Of a DNA stretch of 34,603 bases, positions 24,151-31,859 are shown piece after piece; positions within the stretch are counted from its first letter, which is position 1; each line of letters begins with the position of its first letter. The position numbers were made by a program, and so were the translations under genes. Source of the DNA: Actinobacteria bacterium UBA2184 (GTDB lineage: Bacteria > Actinomycetota > Coriobacteriia > Anaerosomatales > Anaerosomataceae); assembly GCA_002328745.1 (NCBI GenBank), contig DCVQ01000035.1:28735-63337 (forward strand), in the 5' to 3' direction. The notes beneath the pieces were generated by a model. The model worked only from the letters and a program-made list of their open reading frames with translations. It was not told the origin of the DNA and made no database searches.

Positions 24151-26154
24151 ATGTCGCAGGTCATGGAGCATGTGAACCAGCTTGCGGAGATCATCGGACC
24201 GCGTCCGGCCACGACGGATGCGGAGGCCAGCGCGGCCGACTACATCGAAGATGTCTTCGCCGCACGGGGCCTGGACGTCCAGCGGCAGGAGTTCGACGCG
24301 CCGCGAACCGACTCGTGGCCCATCGTCATATGTTCGGCGCTGACGCTCGCGGCCATCCTGTTGGTTCGCTGGAAGCCGCTGGCTGGTGCGGCGCTGGCTG
24401 TCACCGCCGCCGTTCTCGCCTGGCTCGAGCGTGACGCCCGGCCGGGACTCTCCCGCGTGTTGCCCAAGGGCCCGAGCCAGAACATCATCGCTCGTCACGT
24501 GCCGCGGGCCCGGCGCGGGGACCGGCTGAAGCGCGTGGTCATCGTCGCCCACTACGACACCGCGAAACCCTCGCTCCTGAGCGGTCCGGGCATGGTGAAG
24601 TACCAACACCTGTCCGAGCAGCTGACCTGGTGGGTGACCGTGGCGGTGCCGGTGGTCATCGTCCTGTTCGCGATGCCGTTCGCGAAGTCCTGGACGTCCT
24701 GGTCGTGGTACGCCACGCTCGCCGTGGGCGCTTACCTGCTGATTCCGTTGCTCGTGGCGCTCCACCGCGAGCTGCTCATGCACGCGACCGACGGCGCGAA
24801 CGACAACGCGTCCGGTGTCGCGGCGATGCTTGAGGTGATGAGCGAGACCGTCCCCGTCGAGGAGGGTGCGGGCGGCCGTACCCAGCCGCTGCGCCGGAGC
24901 GCGGCCGCCGCGTACGAGGCCGACGTCGTCGTCGGGGACGCGATCCTCGACTACCGTGATGTCGACGAGGGTTTCGACCTGTCCGCGCCGGTCGCCGGAC
25001 CCGCCCCCGGCGGTTTCGGCGACGTGTCGTGGGAGACAGGCCCTCTGGGGGCATCGGCCGCTCCGTCACGCTTCGAGGAGCCGTCGTTCAGCTTCGAAGA
25101 GGAGGCAGGGGAGACCCCCGAGCCGGAGCCCGTCCGTCCGGCCGCGTACATCCCCGCCGAAGACGTACCGCCAGCGGCGCCGTCGGGCGCCCCTGCCGTG
25201 GGCGCCGGGTGGTCGGACGACCTCGTCGACGAGACGCTGTGGGACGAGCCGGCGCCACCCCGACGCCCCGCGATCGCGCCTCTAGACCTCCCTGTGGTCA
25301 GGCGCGATACGCCCGGGGACGACGAAGCGGGTCTGCCCGCGACCCCGGGACGCGCGGAAGACGGGCAGGACATGCCCGCACGGCGCGCACCGGCCGAGGG
25401 CGAAGACGAAGAGCCGCCCGCTTCCGGCCGACGCTCGAGGCGGGGCAAGGCGCCCCGGGGCGAGACGCCGGAGGAAGCCGAGGAAGCCGAGGAAGCCGAG
25501 GGCAAGAGCCTGCGCGACTGGCTCGGCATAGGCCGGGGCTTCGACGTGCGCAAGGCCGGCAAGGAGATCGCCAACTGGGACAACATCGACGATGAGGACG
25601 AGTTCGGCTTCAAGGCCGGTACCGCCGGCGACGAATGGGGCGGCAGCCACCAAACCGAGGACGTCGCGGCGCGCATCAGGCGCCGCGTGACGGAGAGCGT
25701 CGACCGGTCGCTGTCCGAGAAGGAGATCTGGTTCGTGGCGACAGGCGCCCACGAACCCGGCGCCTGGGGCATGCGCGCGTTCCTGGACGCGTTCGAAAGC
25801 GACCTCAAGGATGCCTTCATCATCAACATCGACACGGTCGGCGTCGGCACCGTCGCTTACGTGAGCGCCGAGGGCCGGGGGCGGAGCCATCGTGCGGACC
25901 GCCGCCTCACGTCGCAGGCCAAACGCACCGCGCGCGAGGCCGGGCTGTCGATCAAGAGCGAGTCGGTCCGTGGCATGCTGACGGACGCGACGCCGGCGCT
26001 TGCGCGCCACCTCAAGGCGATGAGCGTCATGGCCTTCGACATCAACGGACGGCTCCCGTACCGGCATCAGACCGACGACACCGCGGACGCGGTCTCAGAG
26101 GCGACGATCGAACAGGCCACGGCGTTCGTCTCCGCGCTTGTTCGCGATCTCTAG
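24151..26154 (+). CDS. Integral-membrane M28-like zinc peptidase split by a large disordered insert
   Basis: 667 residues, ATG 24151 after TTGGAGGAA. The M28 metal blocks are present in order: AHYDT (His134, Asp136), DGANDNASG (Asp218), ATGAHEPGAWG (Glu535, with His534 where GEE is usual), NIDTVG (Asp near 562) and YRHQTDDT (His near 639). Pairs of membrane helices lie at about 58-92 and 160-203. Between the second and third blocks, residues about 235-510 are low-complexity (Pro, Ala, Glu, Asp) with three EEA repeats, almost certainly disordered and not part of the fold. The replaced catalytic Glu neighbour means activity is uncertain. The stop codon overlaps that of the convergent gene in CTAG. 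Confidence 0.8.
   Translation: MSQVMEHVNQLAEIIGPRPATTDAEASAADYIEDVFAARGLDVQRQEFDAPRTDSWPIVICSALTLAAILLVRWKPLAGAALAVTAAVLAWLERDARPGLSRVLPKGPSQNIIARHVPRARRGDRLKRVVIVAHYDTAKPSLLSGPGMVKYQHLSEQLTWWVTVAVPVVIVLFAMPFAKSWTSWSWYATLAVGAYLLIPLLVALHRELLMHATDGANDNASGVAAMLEVMSETVPVEEGAGGRTQPLRRSAAAAYEADVVVGDAILDYRDVDEGFDLSAPVAGPAPGGFGDVSWETGPLGASAAPSRFEEPSFSFEEEAGETPEPEPVRPAAYIPAEDVPPAAPSGAPAVGAGWSDDLVDETLWDEPAPPRRPAIAPLDLPVVRRDTPGDDEAGLPATPGRAEDGQDMPARRAPAEGEDEEPPASGRRSRRGKAPRGETPEEAEEAEEAEGKSLRDWLGIGRGFDVRKAGKEIANWDNIDDEDEFGFKAGTAGDEWGGSHQTEDVAARIRRRVTESVDRSLSEKEIWFVATGAHEPGAWGMRAFLDAFESDLKDAFIINIDTVGVGTVAYVSAEGRGRSHRADRRLTSQAKRTAREAGLSIKSESVRGMLTDATPALARHLKAMSVMAFDINGRLPYRHQTDDTADAVSEATIEQATAFVSALVRDL
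25471..25497 (+). repeat. Tandem 9-mer GAGGAAGCC, three perfect copies
   Basis: Three head-to-tail copies encode EEAEEAEEA inside the disordered insert of the M28-like protein. Copy-number change would stay in frame. Confidence 0.9.
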
Positions 26155-26792
26155 TCGTCGATATCGTCGAGCAGCGGTGCGCGTGCCGAGGACCGGGCGT
26201 AGAACGCGAGCGCCGATCCGCCGGTGAGCAGCACTGCGCTCACGGCGAAGACGGGCAGCATCGCACGCGACTCCTGCAGGGCGACGACCACGATCGCGAA
26301 CAGGATGAATCCGAGATGCAGGAAGCCCGAGCCGACCTTCGCGAGACGGGTCTCCGAGAGGTAGGCCAGCCCGCGAGCACCCGCGAGCGTCAGGACGACC
26401 ACAGCAAGCTGGATAAGCGCCGCGAGGACGAGGTACACGGTGAGACCTGCTGCGATGTCTCCGGTGGCGACCGACCAGGCCGCGCTCGCGGCCACCATGA
26501 TCGCGGAGAACGCCGCGAGCCGGGTGCGGGTGAACAGCCGCTTCGGCACGCAGAGGCCCATCACGACGATCAGCGCGACGACGAGCGGCGCCGCGACGAG
26601 GTTCATCACGCTCACGAAACGGTCGTAGCCCGCCTGCTCCCACAGCGGCTGCGTCCGGTACATCCACCACGCATACATCGTCCCGACCAGCGACTGCGCG
26701 CCGAGCGCGCCAAGGATCGTCACGGTGAGCATGACGAGCAGGTGGTCCCAGCCTGATCGGGGATTCGGCTCCCTCATCTCGTCTCCTGTCAC
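26151..26792 (-). CDS. Six-helix membrane protein paired with the haem-lyase-family gene, unknown function
   Basis: 213 residues from GTG 26792 (AGGAGG overlaps the stop of the upstream gene); ATG 26777, preceded by AGGAG, is an equally good start giving 208 residues. Six membrane helices are visible; the first loop holds WMYRTQPLWEQAGYDRF and the C-terminus is acidic (LLDDIDD). No family recognised. It starts 11 nt after the CcmF/CcsA-like gene, so the two are one operon. ResB/CcsB is the usual partner of CcsA, but this protein lacks the large soluble domain of ResB, so the pairing is by position only. Confidence 0.7.
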   Translation of the reverse strand: MTGDEMREPNPRSGWDHLLVMLTVTILGALGAQSLVGTMYAWWMYRTQPLWEQAGYDRFVSVMNLVAAPLVVALIVVMGLCVPKRLFTRTRLAAFSAIMVAASAAWSVATGDIAAGLTVYLVLAALIQLAVVVLTLAGARGLAYLSETRLAKVGSGFLHLGFILFAIVVVALQESRAMLPVFAVSAVLLTGGSALAFYARSSARAPLLDDIDD

Positions 26793-26802
26793 CGTCGCCT
26801 CC

Positions 26803-27771
26803 TCACGCCACCGAGTGCGCGCCGGGCACGAGGTACGTCGTCACGTACGTCAGCACGAGGGCGAGGAACGAGAGGACCGCGAGCGCGGCGACGACGCGCC
26901 ACATGCCCCGGCGCCGGAGGTAGAGGCGCGCGTGCAGGTAAGCGGTGTACAGCAGCCACATCATGATCGACATGTTGACCTTGCCGGACCACCACCAGGA
27001 CTCTCCGCCCCACGCGAGGATCGCCCACGGGAAGCCGATCAGCATGCCGAACGTCAGCGGCAGGTAGCCGAGTCGTGCCCAGCGGTACGCGGTCTGCTCG
27101 AACGACGAACGCCGGCGCACGATCATCAGGACCGTGGCGGCGAACGAGGTGACGAACGCGCCGTAGCTCACGAACAGCAGTGGCGGGTGGACCCACATGT
27201 ACCACGTGTTGTAGAAGTACAGGCGCGAGCCCTCGGCAGCCTGGTAGGCGCCGAACATAGCGGCAGCCACCCCCGAACCCCACGCCGAGAGGTAGCTCTC
27301 GTACTGCGCCAGGAAGTCCGGCAGCGGTTCGGTGAAAGGATGGCTCCACAGCACTGCACCTGCGGCAAGTGCCGCGACGCCGAGCGCGAGGAGCGGCCTG
27401 ATCTCGGTGCGATGCCGACGCATGCCGAGCGCGATGAGCGCGAGGATCAGGGCCCACACGTACAGCTTCTCGGATTCGATCCAAAGCGGGACGGCGAAGG
27501 CTCCGGCGATCCCGCCGGTCGTGAAGTCCGGGACCTGGCAGATCTGCCACAGCCGGATGTGGAACCACACCAGCACGGCCTCGCCGGCTATCAGGACGGC
27601 GGTGGTCGCCGCGAGCGCGACGTGCAGGCGGGAACGCAGCGTCGGCACGACGGCGACGGCTGCGAGGACGACTGCCGCGAGCAGCACGACAGCCTCAAGG
27701 GGTCGGCCGATGGTATCGAGCGCACGAACGGTATCGCCAAGCGCGGTCGCGGTCGCCTGTGGTGAGAACAT
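26803..27771 (-). CDS. Short CcmF/CcsA-family cytochrome c assembly protein with an altered tryptophan-rich motif
   Basis: 322 residues, ATG 27771 after GGGAGG. Eight membrane helices are predicted. HPPLLFVSYGAF (His195) matches the HPPLLYxGY motif of CcmF. The tryptophan-rich periplasmic motif is WGGESWWWSGKVNMSIMMW (254-272): Trp residues are kept, but the usual WDP-(K/V)-E core is replaced by WSGKVN. Proteins of this family (PF01578) hold haem for attachment to apocytochrome c. At half the length of CcmF it is closer in size to CcsA. The window's two cytochromes are plausible clients. Divergent from the GGDEF gene. Confidence 0.8.
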   Translation of the reverse strand: MFSPQATATALGDTVRALDTIGRPLEAVVLLAAVVLAAVAVVPTLRSRLHVALAATTAVLIAGEAVLVWFHIRLWQICQVPDFTTGGIAGAFAVPLWIESEKLYVWALILALIALGMRRHRTEIRPLLALGVAALAAGAVLWSHPFTEPLPDFLAQYESYLSAWGSGVAAAMFGAYQAAEGSRLYFYNTWYMWVHPPLLFVSYGAFVTSFAATVLMIVRRRSSFEQTAYRWARLGYLPLTFGMLIGFPWAILAWGGESWWWSGKVNMSIMMWLLYTAYLHARLYLRRRGMWRVVAALAVLSFLALVLTYVTTYLVPGAHSVA

Positions 27772-27792
27772 CGCACCTCCCGGGGTGGTGCG

Positions 27793-27798
27793 AGTATA
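27793..27798 (-). promoter_or_regulatory. Candidate -10 element for the cytochrome assembly operon
   Basis: TATACT on the minus strand, five of six matches, 22 bp upstream of the ATG. The matching plus-strand element for the divergent GGDEF gene is TAAACT at 27823-27828. Confidence 0.45.
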
Positions 27799-27822
27799 CC
27801 TGAGGTCCGGGCGTGCCCGTGC

Positions 27823-27828
27823 TAAACT
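27823..27828 (+). promoter_or_regulatory. Candidate -10 element for the GGDEF-lit-like operon
   Basis: TAAACT, five of six matches, 41 bp upstream of the GTG start. No clear -35 box. Confidence 0.4.
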
Positions 27829-27869
27829 CGGCACTTGGCAGGCACGTTCCCTCCAGCCGGGAGGCGCGG

Positions 27870-29105
27870 GTGGGTCAGGGCAGGTTAGCCAAGATACTCG
27901 CGCGCGGCGTGGTCGTGTCGTGGCGCGAGCAACCGACCCAGTACGACATCGAGGCGCTCCGCGCGAACACCGAGCGCGTCGGGCTGGTCATCCGCGTCCG
28001 GTGGGCGATCGTCGTCGCTCTCGCGGTCTTCTCGGTCGTCGCCTCGATCGTCTACGGGTCGGCGACCGAGTTCGGCGAATTCGTGTCGAACCTCACCATT
28101 CCGGCCATCGCACTGGTCTTCGTGCTCATGTACAACGGCCTGTACCAGTCGACCTACCGCAAGGTCGGTAACGTCGCGTTTCTGAACCAGGCCCAACTGC
28201 TGTTCGACATGATCGTCGTCACGGTGCTCGTCTACTACAGCGGCGGCGTCTACTCCTGGTTCAGCGCGATGTACCTGCTGTTCATCCTGGAGGGCGCGTT
28301 CATCCTGCCCCGGCGAGGGCAGGTGTGGCTGCTGGTGGCGGCCGCGGCCTTCATGTACGGCATCGTCATCTTCGGCGAGCTATGGGGCTGGTTCTCCCAC
28401 GTGGAGCTGCCCTTCACCGAGTCCGGCCTGCAGCTGAACGGTACCTACGTGCTGGTGCGATATCTCTGGAAGATCACGCTGTACGGAGGCGCGGCCACCA
28501 TCGGCCTGCTCATGATGAAGACCATCCGCGCGCGCGAGGACGAGCTCAAGGAGACGTCGTTCGTCGACGACCTCACCGGGCTGCTCAACCGCCAGTACTT
28601 CTACCGGGTGCTGCCCGGGGAGATCGAGCGGACGCGCCGGAGCGGGCGCGATCTGGCCCTCATCCTGGCCGACATCGACCGGTTCGGCGACATCAACCGC
28701 ACGTTCGGGGTGGAGACCGGCGACGCGCTTCTCGCGGCCACCGCGGTGCGATTGCGCGAGGCGGCTGCCGGGACCGTCGAGGACCCCACCGATGTGAGCA
28801 TCGCCTGTCGCATCGGCGGCGAGGAGCTGGCGCTGCTCGTGCCGGAAGTGCCGCGAGAGGACGAGCTCGAGCCGCTCGCGCAGCGCATCGTGGGTGTGGC
28901 CGAGGCGTTCCGCATCGCCGTGGAGGGCACTCGCGTGAACGGCGTGGGCGTGACCGTGAGCGTGGGCGTCGCCCTGGCGCCGCGCGACGGCAGCACGCCC
29001 GACGCCCTGCTCGACGCCGCCGACGCGGCTCTGTCGCGCGCCGCCGCGGCCGGCGGCAACAGGGTGTGCACCGCCGAAACCGGCGATCGATGCGGCGATG
29101 TCTGA
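27870..29105 (+). CDS. Membrane-bound GGDEF-domain protein (putative diguanylate cyclase)
   Basis: 411 residues. GTG 27870 is chosen for the GGGAGG five bases upstream. The N-terminal half has about six membrane helices (from VRWAIVVALAVFSVVASIVYG to ITLYGGAATIGLLMM), then a short coiled segment and a GGDEF domain from about 230: DDLTGLLNRQYFY, ADIDRFGDINRTFGVETGDALL, and RIGGEELALL (near 314-323). The active-site signature is GGEEL where most active enzymes have GGEEF or GGDEF; the catalytic acidic residues are kept. No RxxD inhibitory site is obvious. Such proteins make cyclic di-GMP in response to a membrane signal. It overlaps the next gene by eight bases. Confidence 0.88.
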   Translation: MGQGRLAKILARGVVVSWREQPTQYDIEALRANTERVGLVIRVRWAIVVALAVFSVVASIVYGSATEFGEFVSNLTIPAIALVFVLMYNGLYQSTYRKVGNVAFLNQAQLLFDMIVVTVLVYYSGGVYSWFSAMYLLFILEGAFILPRRGQVWLLVAAAAFMYGIVIFGELWGWFSHVELPFTESGLQLNGTYVLVRYLWKITLYGGAATIGLLMMKTIRAREDELKETSFVDDLTGLLNRQYFYRVLPGEIERTRRSGRDLALILADIDRFGDINRTFGVETGDALLAATAVRLREAAAGTVEDPTDVSIACRIGGEELALLVPEVPREDELEPLAQRIVGVAEAFRIAVEGTRVNGVGVTVSVGVALAPRDGSTPDALLDAADAALSRAAAAGGNRVCTAETGDRCGDV

Positions 29106-29769
29106 GACGCCGCGAGCCGCGATTCGCTCTCTTGAGACCGGCGTCGCGGCGTTGCTGCTCGCCTTCACCGTGCTCGGCCTGTCGCTTCTGCCCGTCGCGT
29201 CGAAACCCGTGGTCGCGGGCCTCGTTCGCGCGGTGGACTCGCACGTCTCGGCGGATCTCACCGGGCGGGAGACTCTGGACGCGGCCGAAGGGGTGCGCAG
29301 GTTCGTGGTCGATCCTGACGCCCCCGGGCTGCCCGCGACGATCGCCGGACGGCCCGCCTTCGACGCCTCCTCGGTCAGCCACCTGGAGGACGTGCGCGAC
29401 GTGCTCGTCCCCGCGCTGCGGCTCTCGGCCGGCCTCGGCGTCGCGCTGGCGGTCTGGGCGCTCGTGAGGCGGCGCTCGGCTGCGGGTCGCCGGCTGGTGG
29501 CCTCCGCCTGTCGCGCGGCCGGGCTGGTGCTGCTCGCCTCCGCGTTTGCGGGCATCGCCGCCGCCGCCCTGGATTTCGACGGCTTCTTCGGGTGGTTCCA
29601 CACCCTGTTCTTCGCCGAGGGGACGTGGGTCTTTCCTGCCGAGGCGCTGCTCGTGCGGCTGTTCCCCATCCCCTTCTGGGTCGCCGCGGGCTCGGCGTGG
29701 GGGGCGATCGTGCTCGCATGCGCGATCGTGCTCATCCGGGCCGAGCGTCGTTCGTGCTTCACAGAGTGA
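29098..29769 (+). CDS. DUF1461/TIGR01906 membrane protein, Lit-like lipoprotein intramolecular transacylase candidate
   Basis: 223 residues with about four membrane helices (near 15-35, 105-122, 140-157, 190-215). Family marks are SHLEDVRDVL (His95) and FHTLFFAEGTWVF (His168) with the following RLFPIPFWV. Lit of Enterococcus and Bacillus belongs to this family and moves an acyl chain within diacyl lipoproteins to give the lyso form; two conserved His are important there, and both positions appear here. Other family members are untested, so the activity is inference. Its ATG (29098) lies inside the end of the GGDEF gene (overlap ATGTCTGA), so the pair is coupled. Confidence 0.75.
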   Translation: MSETPRAAIRSLETGVAALLLAFTVLGLSLLPVASKPVVAGLVRAVDSHVSADLTGRETLDAAEGVRRFVVDPDAPGLPATIAGRPAFDASSVSHLEDVRDVLVPALRLSAGLGVALAVWALVRRRSAAGRRLVASACRAAGLVLLASAFAGIAAAALDFDGFFGWFHTLFFAEGTWVFPAEALLVRLFPIPFWVAAGSAWGAIVLACAIVLIRAERRSCFTE

Positions 29770-29785
29770 GCGTACGGTGTATAGT
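29758..29785 (+). promoter_or_regulatory. Promoter of the DUF5679 gene
   Basis: TTCACA (29758-29763), a 16-bp spacer and TATAGT (29780-29785), a strong match overlapping the end of the previous gene. The leader of about 75 nt contains a hairpin: CGGAGC (29792-29797) and GCTCCG (29803-29808) around ATGAA. Confidence 0.6.
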
Positions 29786-29866
29786 TTGGTGCGGAGCATG
29801 AAGCTCCGTTAGGGAATCAGGGTCCCCGCGTGGGATGCGACGCCGAAACACGAGGAGGGTGAACGC

Positions 29867-30013
29867 ATGGCAGCCAAGGAAGGGTACTGCGTCAAGTGCA
29901 AGGCCAAGCGTGAGATGAAGGACGCCACCGAGATCACGATGAAGAACGGCCGTCCGGCCACTCAGGGCATCTGCCCCGTGTGCGGGACCAAGATCTTCAA
30001 GATCGGCAAGTAG
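29867..30013 (+). CDS. 48-residue DUF5679-type zinc-ribbon protein
   Basis: Starts at ATG 29867 after GAGGAGGG. It has two Cys pairs, CVKCK (8-12) and CPVCG (near 36-40), in the order MAAKEGYCVKC, KNGRPATQGICPVCG, IFKIGK, which is the DUF5679 pattern. Such short proteins are widespread in Actinobacteria and Chloroflexi and have no settled function; nucleic-acid binding is likely by analogy to topoisomerase zinc fingers. It has its own strong promoter, a leader hairpin and a terminator, so it is probably highly expressed as a single gene. Confidence 0.85.
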   Translation: MAAKEGYCVKCKAKREMKDATEITMKNGRPATQGICPVCGTKIFKIGK

Positions 30014-30047
30014 CCTCTTTCGCATCTTCGACGATGCTCACAAGCGA

Positions 30048-30072
30048 CGGGCGCCACCATCGGAGGCGCCCG
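30048..30072 (+). terminator. Terminator of the DUF5679 gene
   Basis: CGGGCGCC and GGCGCCCG form an eight-bp perfect stem with a nine-nt loop, followed by TTTCCATT, 35 bp after the stop codon. Confidence 0.6.
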
Positions 30073-30126
30073 TTTCCATTCCCTGCACGTCGCGTCAGCG
30101 CCGCGTCCCGGAGACATCCGGCGGCA

Positions 30127-30155
30127 TTGACGCGATACTGTTGCAGGAGTAGCGT
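30127..30155 (+). promoter_or_regulatory. Candidate promoter of the trkA pair
   Basis: TTGACG (30127-30132), 17-bp spacer, TAGCGT (30150-30155); start near 30162, leader of about 57 nt. The -10 match is weak. Confidence 0.4.
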
Positions 30156-30218
30156 CGAGCGTTGTTGTTCCGGCAGGCCGGGCAGTGCCGCCCGTTGGTC
30201 ACACAAGGACGACGTGAT

Positions 30219-30860
30219 ATGAACATCGTGGTTGTGGGGTGTGGGCGGGTAGGGTCCCAGCTGGCCACCATGCTCTCGGTGGAGGGCCATAACGTGGTCG
30301 TCATCGATCGCGATGACAGCGCCTTCAGGCGTCTGGGCAGCACGTTCAACGGCGTGACGATCAAGGGCCTCGGCTTCGACGAGGAGGTCCTCGAGCAGGC
30401 GGGCATCCGCGAGGCCGATGCCTTCGCCGCCGTCACCAACCTCGACAACACCAACCTCATGGCCGCGGAAGTGGCGCGCAAGATCTTCGGCGTCCGGCAT
30501 GTCGTGGCGCGTCTGTACAACCCGGTGCGCGAGCGCACGTATCAGCAGCTGGACCTCGACTACGTCTGCGGCACCACGCTCGTCGCCGAGAGCCTCATGG
30601 AGAAGATCAAGGCCGGGCACGGTCATCATCTGAATTCCATCGATGACATCGAGGTCATCGAGTTCAAGGCGGGGAAGTCAGTCGAGGGCAAGCGGGTCGG
30701 CGACCTGGAGATAGAGCGGCACTTCCGCGTCTTCGCGGTGCGTCGCAGCAGGACGTCGCACATCCCCGATGCCGCGATGGTCCTGCACGAGGGCGATATC
30801 ATCTTCGGAGCGGTCAAGGACGAGGTGTTCCCCAAAGTCGAGCGCCTCATGGAGGGGTAG
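30219..30860 (+). CDS. TrkA-family potassium uptake regulator, first of a pair (CeoB-like)
   Basis: 213 residues, ATG 30219 with AAGGA upstream. An RCK_N Rossmann domain (about 1-130) with GCGRVGSQLA for NAD(H) or ATP binding and VIDRDDSAF at the end of the second strand, then an RCK_C domain (about 135-213). These proteins form gating rings on Trk/Ktr potassium channels. The two-gene arrangement matches ceoB-ceoC of mycobacteria. The channel subunit gene is not in this window. Confidence 0.9.
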   Translation: MNIVVVGCGRVGSQLATMLSVEGHNVVVIDRDDSAFRRLGSTFNGVTIKGLGFDEEVLEQAGIREADAFAAVTNLDNTNLMAAEVARKIFGVRHVVARLYNPVRERTYQQLDLDYVCGTTLVAESLMEKIKAGHGHHLNSIDDIEVIEFKAGKSVEGKRVGDLEIERHFRVFAVRRSRTSHIPDAAMVLHEGDIIFGAVKDEVFPKVERLMEG

Positions 30861-30863
30861 GCC

Positions 30864-31529
30864 ATGTACGTCGTCATCAACGGAGGCGGCAAGGTGGCCT
30901 CGTACCTTGCGAGGCAGCTGCTCGAGCGCGGCCATGCGGTCGCGCTCATCGAGAAGCGCGAGGACATCGCTCACAAGCTCGTCGCCGAGCTGCCGGGCGA
31001 GCCTCTCGTGATACACGGCGACGGCTGCGACTCGATCTACCAGGAGGACGCGGGCGTGAGCCGGGCAGACGTCTTCGTCGCCGCCACAGGTGACGACGAC
31101 GACAACCTCGTCGCCTGCCAGCTCGCCAAGGTCGCCTTCGGCGTCCCCAGGGCGATCGCTCGCGTCAACAACCCCAAGAACGAGAGCATCTTCCATGCGC
31201 TGGGGATCGAGGCGATCTCCTCGACGACGATCATCTCCCGCCTGATCGAGGAGGAGGCGACGGTCGGCGACATCCGCACGCTCATGGCGCTCCGCAAGGG
31301 CAACATGGCGATCGTCGAGATCGAACTTCCCATCGACCGCTGCGTCGTGTGCAACAAGAAGGTCGCCGAGCTCAACCTTCCCGGCGACTGCCTCATCGTC
31401 GCGCTGGTGCGGGGCGATGACGTCATCGCCGTGCATGGTGACACGGAGATGCACCCGGGCGATCAGGTCATCGCATTCACCGCGATAGAGCACGAACGGG
31501 CCCTCAAGAAGGCGCTGACCGGCGAGTAG
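30864..31529 (+). CDS. TrkA-family potassium uptake regulator, second of a pair (CeoC-like)
   Basis: 221 residues, starting three bases after the first trkA stop, with GGAGGGGT upstream. RCK_N (about 1-130) has NGGGKVASYLA, where the third Gly of the usual GxGxxG is Ala; the acidic end of strand two is LIEKREDIA. RCK_C (about 140-221) includes an unusual CVVCNKK pair of Cys (near 151-154) that could bind a metal or sense redox state. It likely forms a mixed ring with the first TrkA. Confidence 0.9.
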   Translation: MYVVINGGGKVASYLARQLLERGHAVALIEKREDIAHKLVAELPGEPLVIHGDGCDSIYQEDAGVSRADVFVAATGDDDDNLVACQLAKVAFGVPRAIARVNNPKNESIFHALGIEAISSTTIISRLIEEEATVGDIRTLMALRKGNMAIVEIELPIDRCVVCNKKVAELNLPGDCLIVALVRGDDVIAVHGDTEMHPGDQVIAFTAIEHERALKKALTGE

Positions 31530-31571
31530 CGGGCGTTGGCCGCAGGGCCGGGAGGCCCCGCGGCGCACGAT

Positions 31572-31601
31572 TTGCGGCCGCCTTTTGCGGTGTCCTACAA
31601 T
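31572..31601 (+). promoter_or_regulatory. Candidate promoter of tRNA-Gly
   Basis: TTGCGG (31572-31577), 18-bp spacer, TACAAT (31596-31601), 13 bp upstream of the mature tRNA 5' end. Confidence 0.5.
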
Positions 31602-31614
31602 ACGCAGGCGCAGC

Positions 31615-31689
31615 GCGGGTGTAGCTCAGTGGTAGAGCATCGGCTTCCCAAGCCGAGTGTCGCGGGTTCGAGTCCCGTCACCCGCTCCA
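31615..31689 (+). tRNA. tRNA-Gly, anticodon CCC, CCA encoded
   Basis: Full cloverleaf: acceptor GCGGGTG with CACCCGC, D stem GCTC/GAGC, anticodon stem TCGGC/GCCGA with loop TTCCCAA (anticodon CCC, reading GGG), a five-base variable loop, T stem GCGGG/CCCGT with TTCGAGT. Discriminator T and the CCA end are encoded (31687-31689). Confidence 0.97.
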
Positions 31690-31699
31690 TGACGATCCT

Positions 31700-31725
31700 C
31701 CGAGGCCCCCAGACGGGGGCCTCGG
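31700..31725 (+). terminator. Terminator-like hairpin after tRNA-Gly
   Basis: CCGAGGCCCCC and GGGGGCCTCGG form a perfect 11-bp stem with an AGAC loop, starting 11 bp after the tRNA. No T-run follows. Confidence 0.6.
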
Positions 31726-31859
31726 CGCGTTCCCGCGTCGGACGGCGGCGGAGGTGAGTGCAAGTCCGCCCGCCCGTCGCCGCATCCCGCCGCTCATCGA
31801 GAGGCGCCTGCCCGTGGCTGCCCCGCGATGTATGCTGTCGAACACAGGTTCGCCATGCC

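Noticed and set aside
24900..25500. Repetitive, Pro/Glu-rich stretch considered as a separate gene or an insertion element
   Set aside because: The frame is continuous, metal-binding blocks of M28 lie on both sides, and there are no inverted or target-site repeats, so it is an internal insert of one protein.
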